This document shows, piece after piece, positions 60,290-64,000 of a DNA stretch of 64,000 nucleotides (position 1 is the stretch's first letter; every line of letters begins with the position of its first letter). This DNA comes from Mesorhizobium sp. B2-3-4 (lineage in GTDB: Bacteria > Pseudomonadota > Alphaproteobacteria > Rhizobiales > Rhizobiaceae): positions 1 to 64,000 of the forward strand of contig NZ_VFVY01000003.1 of the NCBI RefSeq assembly GCF_006442315.1, given 5' to 3'. The notes below the pieces were generated by a model that was not told the origin of the DNA, did not search any database, and saw nothing but the letters and a program-made list of their open reading frames with translations. The translations under genes and the position numbers were made by a program.

Positions 60290-61084
60290 ATGAGCGCATC
60301 GGCCGATCGCAATTCGAACACACGCGCCATCGTCACCGGCGGCGCGCAAGGCATCGGCTTTGCCGTCGCCGAGGCACTGGCCGACGAAGGCTGCAAGGCG
60401 CTGGCACTCATCGGCCGCTCGCAGGAGAAAGGCGACAAGGCGGTCGCCACGCTGAAGAAGAACGGCGTCGACGCCATCTTCATCAGTGCGGACGTCGCCA
60501 AAGTGGCGGACTGCAAGCGCGCGGTCGCCACTGCGATTTCCCACTTCGGCACGCTCAACGCACTGGTCAACGCCGCCGCCACCTCGGCGCGCGGCTCGCT
60601 GGTCGAAACGACGGAAGACGTCTTCGACCAGATCTTCGACACCAATGTGCGCGGTCCCTTCTTCCTGATGCAGGGCTTGGTGGCGCATCTCCTCGAGAAA
60701 AAGACGCCCGGCTCGATCGTCAACGTGCTGTCGATGTCGGCGCATGCCGGCCAGTCCTTTCTGACGCCTTATTCGACCAGCAAGGGCGCGCTGATGACGC
60801 TGACCAAGAATGTCGCCAGTTCCTATCGGAAGAACCGCATCCGCTGCAACGCGGTGTTGCCCGGCTGGATGGATACCGAAGGCGAAGACATCGTGCAGAA
60901 GAAGTGGCACGACGCGCCCGACGACTGGCTGGCGAAGGCCGAGGCCTCGCAGCCGATGGGCCAACTGGTGAAGCCGGCCCAGTTGGCACGGTTGATCACC
61001 TATATGCTCAGCCCGCAGGCCGGCGTGATGACCGGATCGCTGGTCGACTACGACCAGAACATCGCCGGAGTGGTCGGCGAGTAG
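60290..61084 (+). CDS. SDR-family oxidoreductase
   Basis: 264-residue short-chain dehydrogenase. Cofactor site VTGGAQGIGFAVAEAL, NAAATSARG, and catalytic YSTSKGALMTLTKN with Ser in LSMSAHAG. Last gene of the sugar operon; probably a second polyol oxidation step. Confidence 0.9.
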   Translation: MSASADRNSNTRAIVTGGAQGIGFAVAEALADEGCKALALIGRSQEKGDKAVATLKKNGVDAIFISADVAKVADCKRAVATAISHFGTLNALVNAAATSARGSLVETTEDVFDQIFDTNVRGPFFLMQGLVAHLLEKKTPGSIVNVLSMSAHAGQSFLTPYSTSKGALMTLTKNVASSYRKNRIRCNAVLPGWMDTEGEDIVQKKWHDAPDDWLAKAEASQPMGQLVKPAQLARLITYMLSPQAGVMTGSLVDYDQNIAGVVGE

Positions 61085-61094
61085 AATCTCAGAG

Positions 61095-61123
61095 CGTGAC
61101 AAGCGCTCCGACATCGATTATAT
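61095..61123 (+). promoter_or_regulatory. Promoter for the aromatic leader (leaderless start likely)
   Basis: CGTGAC (61095-61100), 17-base spacer, TTATAT (61118-61123). Each hexamer is one base off the rhizobial CTTGAC-N17-CTATAT consensus. The expected transcription start, 6-8 bases on, coincides with the ATG at 61131. Confidence 0.6.
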
Positions 61124-61130
61124 GAGCCGC

Positions 61131-61202
61131 ATGATCCACCTGTCCGCCACCTATTGGTACTTTAGCAGCTCGCTGGCGGCGGGAGGATTGCGCTCGATCT
61201 GA
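61131..61202 (+). CDS. Aromatic leader peptide of DAHP synthase
   Basis: A 23-codon frame (26 if the ATG at 61122 is used) with consecutive Tyr-Trp-Tyr-Phe codons at 61152-61163. TGA at 61200-61202. It stands in the spacer between the SDR and DAHP synthase genes, directly before a strong terminator. The product has no role of its own; ribosome stalling on these codons would report charged aromatic tRNA levels. If transcription starts at 61131 it is read from a leaderless mRNA, which is known for the trp leader in Sinorhizobium meliloti. Confidence 0.8.
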   Translation: MIHLSATYWYFSSSLAAGGLRSI

Positions 61203-61234
61203 AGATTGCAGCAAACAGTCCGACAAGCCGCCAG
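61173..61234 (+). promoter_or_regulatory. Antiterminator pairing of the aro attenuator
   Basis: CTGGCGGC at 61173-61180 (inside the leader peptide, 10 bases after the Phe codon) pairs perfectly with GCCGCCAG at 61227-61234, which is also the left arm of the terminator. The two foldings exclude each other. Confidence 0.8.
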
Positions 61235-61250
61235 ACCTGGCGGCTTTTTT
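61225..61250 (+). terminator. Rho-independent terminator of the aro attenuator
   Basis: Stem AAGCCGCC/GGCGGCTT with loop AGACCT, running into six T. 40 bases before the DAHP synthase start, so it is an attenuator for that gene; it may also end read-through of the sugar operon. Confidence 0.88.
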
Positions 61251-61289
61251 GTTTCAGCCGGCAGGTCTCCCAAACAGGAGCAGAAAGCC

Positions 61290-62381
61290 GTGTTGACCAC
61301 CACAGACGACCTTCGGGTCAAGGAACTGAGACTGCTGAGCACGCCGGAAGAGGTGATGCGCGAGATACCGCGCTCACTCACGGCGACGCGCACCGTTGCC
61401 GCTTCGCGCAACGCCATCCACTCCATCCTGACGGGGGCCGACGATCGACTTGTTGTCATCGTCGGCCCTTGTTCCATCCACGATCCGGTCGCGGCCGTTG
61501 ACTATGCCAGCCGTCTGGCGGCGCTGCGCGAGACCTTGTCCGACCGGCTCGAGATCGTCATGCGCGTCTATTTCGAGAAGCCGCGCACGACCGTCGGCTG
61601 GAAGGGCCTGATCAACGATCCCGACCTCGACGGCTCCTTCAACATCGACAAGGGGCTGCGCATGGCGCGCAACGTGCTGTCGGCCGTCAACAATCTCGGC
61701 CTGCCGGCGGCGACCGAATTCCTCGACATGACCACGCCGCAATACATTGCCGACCTCGTCGCCTGGGGCGCCATCGGCGCACGCACGACCGAGAGCCAGA
61801 TCCATCGCGAACTGGCCTCGGGCCTGTCCTGCCCGGTCGGCTTCAAGAACGGCACCGACGGCAATCTCAGGATCGCTGGCGAGGCGGTGAAGTCGGCCGC
61901 CCAGCCGCATCACTTCATGGCGGTGACCAAGGGCGGACGCAGCGCCATCGCGGCGACGACCGGAAACGAGGATTGCCATGTCATCCTGCGCGGCGGCGTT
62001 CAGCCTAACTATGACGCGGCAAGCGTCGAGGCCGCTTCGGCCGAACTCGCCCGCATCGGCATCGCGCCCCGCCTGATGATCGATGTCAGCCACGCCAACT
62101 CGGCCAAGAAACCCGAGAACCAGCCCAAGGTGGCGGCTGACGTGGCGAGCCAGGTCGCGGCCGGCGACGAGCGCATCATCGGCGTCATGATCGAGAGCAA
62201 TCTCGTCGCCGGGCGTCAGGATGTCATTCCAGGCAAGTCGCTCACCTATGGCCAGAGCATCACCGATGGCTGCATCGACTGGGCGACCACCGAAACGGTG
62301 CTGCATGGCCTTGCCGGCGCCGTCGAATGGCGCCGCTCGGCGCGCCGCGCCATGCTGGAGAGCCGTCAGGGCGCTGCTTGA
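61290..62381 (+). CDS. aroG: 3-deoxy-7-phosphoheptulonate (DAHP) synthase, type I
   Basis: 363-residue class I DAHP synthase, first step of the shikimate pathway (E4P plus PEP). VIVGPCSIHDPVAAVDYASR, RVYFEKPRTTVGWKGLINDP, GARTTESQIHRELASGL, PVGFKNGTDG and IDVSHANSAKKPENQ are the active-site blocks. Start GTG at 61290 with an AGGAG ribosome site. Controlled by the attenuator before it. Assignment to AroF, AroG or AroH feedback type is not possible by eye. Confidence 0.93.
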   Translation: MLTTTDDLRVKELRLLSTPEEVMREIPRSLTATRTVAASRNAIHSILTGADDRLVVIVGPCSIHDPVAAVDYASRLAALRETLSDRLEIVMRVYFEKPRTTVGWKGLINDPDLDGSFNIDKGLRMARNVLSAVNNLGLPAATEFLDMTTPQYIADLVAWGAIGARTTESQIHRELASGLSCPVGFKNGTDGNLRIAGEAVKSAAQPHHFMAVTKGGRSAIAATTGNEDCHVILRGGVQPNYDAASVEAASAELARIGIAPRLMIDVSHANSAKKPENQPKVAADVASQVAAGDERIIGVMIESNLVAGRQDVIPGKSLTYGQSITDGCIDWATTETVLHGLAGAVEWRRSARRAMLESRQGAA

Positions 62382-62417
62382 CGGTTTGAGAGGCGGCGTG
62401 GGTCCCAGGCTCCGGGC

Positions 62418-63053
62418 TCACGCCGCCTTCAAGCCTTCCCAGGCGGTGAACAGCGAGACGGCGAACAGCAGCAATCCGGCGGCGCGTCCCGCAAAAGCCG
62501 TGGCGCGCGGATTGGCGACCAGCATTTGCCGGCTACGCCCGGCTGTTATGGCGAGCCCGCCATAGATCGCGCCCTGGGTCAGCATGGTCAGCAGGCCCAT
62601 GATCGTCGCCTGCGCCCAGATCGGACCGTACACGGGTTTCAGGAACTGCGGATAGACCGCCAGGATGAAGAGATAGGCCTTCGGATTGATCAGGCAGGTC
62701 ACGAAACCCTGGCGAAACGCCCTCCACGCGGAGCGGCTGCCGGCGGGGCCGTCATGGCCGACGGTGATGGAACTGCGCATCAGCGTGATGCCGATATAGG
62801 CCATGTAGGCGGCGCCGGCGACCAGCAGCGGTTTGAACAGAACGGGCACGAAATGCATCAGCAGGCCGACGCCGACGGCGCCGTTCAGCGTGTGCACCAT
62901 GCCGCCGACCATGATGCCGCCGGTCGCGGCAAGTCCCCTGTCACGCCCGCCGGTCAGCGCATTGGCAAGCACGAACAGCATGTCCATGCCTGGAACGGCG
63001 ATGATGCCGAACAGCAGAAGAAAGAAAAGCCAGAGATTTTCCGCGTAGCTCAT
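62418..63053 (-). CDS. LysE-family translocator
   Basis: 211-residue exporter with about six membrane segments. IAVPGMDMLFVLANALTGG replaces the usual PGP signature by PGM. NPKAYLFILAVYPQFL is conserved. Divergent from the WYL-type regulator, with an operator-like palindrome between. Confidence 0.88.
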   Translation of the reverse strand: MSYAENLWLFFLLLFGIIAVPGMDMLFVLANALTGGRDRGLAATGGIMVGGMVHTLNGAVGVGLLMHFVPVLFKPLLVAGAAYMAYIGITLMRSSITVGHDGPAGSRSAWRAFRQGFVTCLINPKAYLFILAVYPQFLKPVYGPIWAQATIMGLLTMLTQGAIYGGLAITAGRSRQMLVANPRATAFAGRAAGLLLFAVSLFTAWEGLKAA

Positions 63054-63135
63054 GTCAGTTGCCTGTCGCCTCTCGTCGGCATGCCGCCAAGGAATTGTTG
63101 ATTTTCAAGCCCATAGGCGCTCCTATAGATCGGGC

Positions 63136-63159
63136 CAACTGACGATGGTGTGTCAGTTG
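63136..63159. promoter_or_regulatory. Candidate operator for the WYL regulator
   Basis: CAACTGAC-N8-GTCAGTTG, perfect 8-bp arms, in the 128-base divergent spacer, 23 bases before the regulator start. A further half site GTCAGTTG lies next to the exporter start (near 63055). Confidence 0.6.
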
Positions 63160-63181
63160 TGTTTCGCAGCCGGTGAGAAAA

Positions 63182-63880
63182 ATGCGCAAGGCCTCGCGCC
63201 TGTTCGAGATCATCCAGATCCTGCGGCTGGCCAGGCAGCCGGTGACGGCGGCAATGATCGCCGGGCAACTGGAGGTGACGATCCGCTCGATATATCGCGA
63301 CATCGCCGCGCTTCAGGCCATGCGCGTGCCGATCGAGGGCGGGCGTGGCGTCGGCTACATATTGCGCCCGGGTTTCGACCTGCCGCCGCTGATGTTCTCG
63401 ATCGAGGAAATGGAGGCGATCGTGCTGTCGCTGGCGCTCCTGGAGCGCACCGGAGACGACGAGCTCAAACAGGCGGCAAAACGCGTCGGCGCCAAGATCG
63501 CCGGCGCGGTGCCGCCGCCCTTGCGCCAGACGCTGGACGCCAATGCGCTTCATGCCTGGGGTTTCGCGGCGCCTTCAGCGGGCGCGATCGATCTGGCGCT
63601 GGTGCGCCGCGCCATCCGCGACGAGGAAAAGCTCGATCTTTCCTACCGCGACGAGATGGGCCGCGCCTCCGAGCGGCTCATTCGCCCGATCGCGCTCATC
63701 TACTACGCCGAGGCCGCCAACATCGTCGCCTGGTGCGAGCTGCGTCAGGCGATCCGCAATTTCCGCAGCGACCGCATCGCGGATTGCCGGCCGACTGGCC
63801 TGCGCTTCAAGGGCGAAGGCGATCGGCTGCGGCAGGTCTGGGTGGACGGCTGGGAGACGAACGCCGCTGCCAGTGGCTGA
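63182..63880 (+). CDS. HTH/WYL-domain transcriptional regulator (YafY-like)
   Basis: 232-residue regulator. HTH_11 winged helix: ASRLFEIIQILRLARQPVTA, then LEVTIRSIYRDIAALQAM. The WYL region (residues about 130-230) includes KLDLSYRDEMGRASERLIRP and IVAWCELRQAIRNFRSDRI. Likely controls the divergent exporter. ATG at 63182 preferred over a GTG at 63173. Confidence 0.87.
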   Translation: MRKASRLFEIIQILRLARQPVTAAMIAGQLEVTIRSIYRDIAALQAMRVPIEGGRGVGYILRPGFDLPPLMFSIEEMEAIVLSLALLERTGDDELKQAAKRVGAKIAGAVPPPLRQTLDANALHAWGFAAPSAGAIDLALVRRAIRDEEKLDLSYRDEMGRASERLIRPIALIYYAEAANIVAWCELRQAIRNFRSDRIADCRPTGLRFKGEGDRLRQVWVDGWETNAAASG

Positions 63881-63904
63881 GATGTCCTCGCGAGGGAACA
63901 GATC

Positions 63905-64000
63905 TCATATCGCCTGTACGCTTCGGGCGGCAAGACGCTGTCCGCGCAACAGCGCCAGTGCGATTTCCGCCATTGCAAACAGGAGGACGGCGACCAGGAA
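63905..64000 (-). CDS. C-terminus of an unidentified membrane protein (5' end beyond window)
   Basis: 31 codons, FLVAVLLFAMAEIALALLRG and a basic tail to a TGA at 63905. A single hydrophobic helix. It is too short to name; the frame is open to the window edge. Confidence 0.5.
   Translation of the reverse strand, partial: FLVAVLLFAMAEIALALLRGQRLAARSVQAI

Overview
The DNA is GC-rich, densely coded and free of rRNA, tRNA or CRISPR. Its gene orders (hslV-acetyltransferase-DUF2585-hslU; hisB-DUF2628-hisH-hisA-hisF-hisE-coaA), a moc-type rhizopine-like locus and palindromic intergenic mosaic elements all point to a rhizobial alphaproteobacterium, most likely Mesorhizobium or a close relative. This is inferred from gene content and order, not from a search.

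Layout. 1-1.9 kb: end of an rsmB-type rRNA methyltransferase and a small LprI-like secreted protein. 2.0-8.6 kb: a rearranged accessory island. A large gene for a Tc-toxin-A-like protein (3260-7471) lies between two direct copies of a ketopantoate-reductase-like sequence, one intact (7611-8597) and one truncated (2029-2755) and joined to a frameshifted ABC-transporter remnant. 8.6-16.8 kb: a leftward polyamine-type ABC transporter operon with a cytosolic gamma-glutamyltransferase and an acyl-CoA ligase, facing a GntR/FCD regulator with a clear palindromic operator. 16.8-25.6 kb: a seven-gene leftward operon for carnitine/gamma-butyrobetaine breakdown (BKACE, an HD-domain oxygenase-like protein, carnitine dehydrogenase, acyl-CoA dehydrogenase, ADP-forming CoA ligase, enoyl-CoA hydratase, alpha/beta hydrolase) with a divergent CdhR-like AraC regulator. 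25.6-31.4 kb: xylose isomerase and xylulokinase with small genes and a TTC38-like TPR protein. 31.6-40.8 kb: an autotransporter, a LysE exporter, an L,D-transpeptidase, a PPi-type phosphofructokinase with a metallo-hydrolase, and a periplasmic Do protease. 40.8-51.0 kb: the housekeeping his/coaA operon (with an embedded arginase-like gene) and the divergent hslVU operon. 51.1-61.1 kb: a rhizopine/inositol-type locus, with mocDEF-like oxygenase genes divergent from a LacI regulator, a sugar ABC transporter, a MocA-type dehydrogenase and an SDR. 61.1-64.0 kb: DAHP synthase preceded by an aromatic-codon leader peptide and attenuator, then a LysE exporter with a divergent WYL regulator.

Most notable: (1) a complete transcription attenuator with a Tyr-Trp-Tyr-Phe leader peptide, probably on a leaderless mRNA, before the first enzyme of aromatic amino acid synthesis; (2) an orphan TcA-like protein between direct repeats; (3) a PhnZ-like diiron oxygenase candidate inside the carnitine operon. 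Functions assigned by family are inferences from motifs read by eye; no database search was run.
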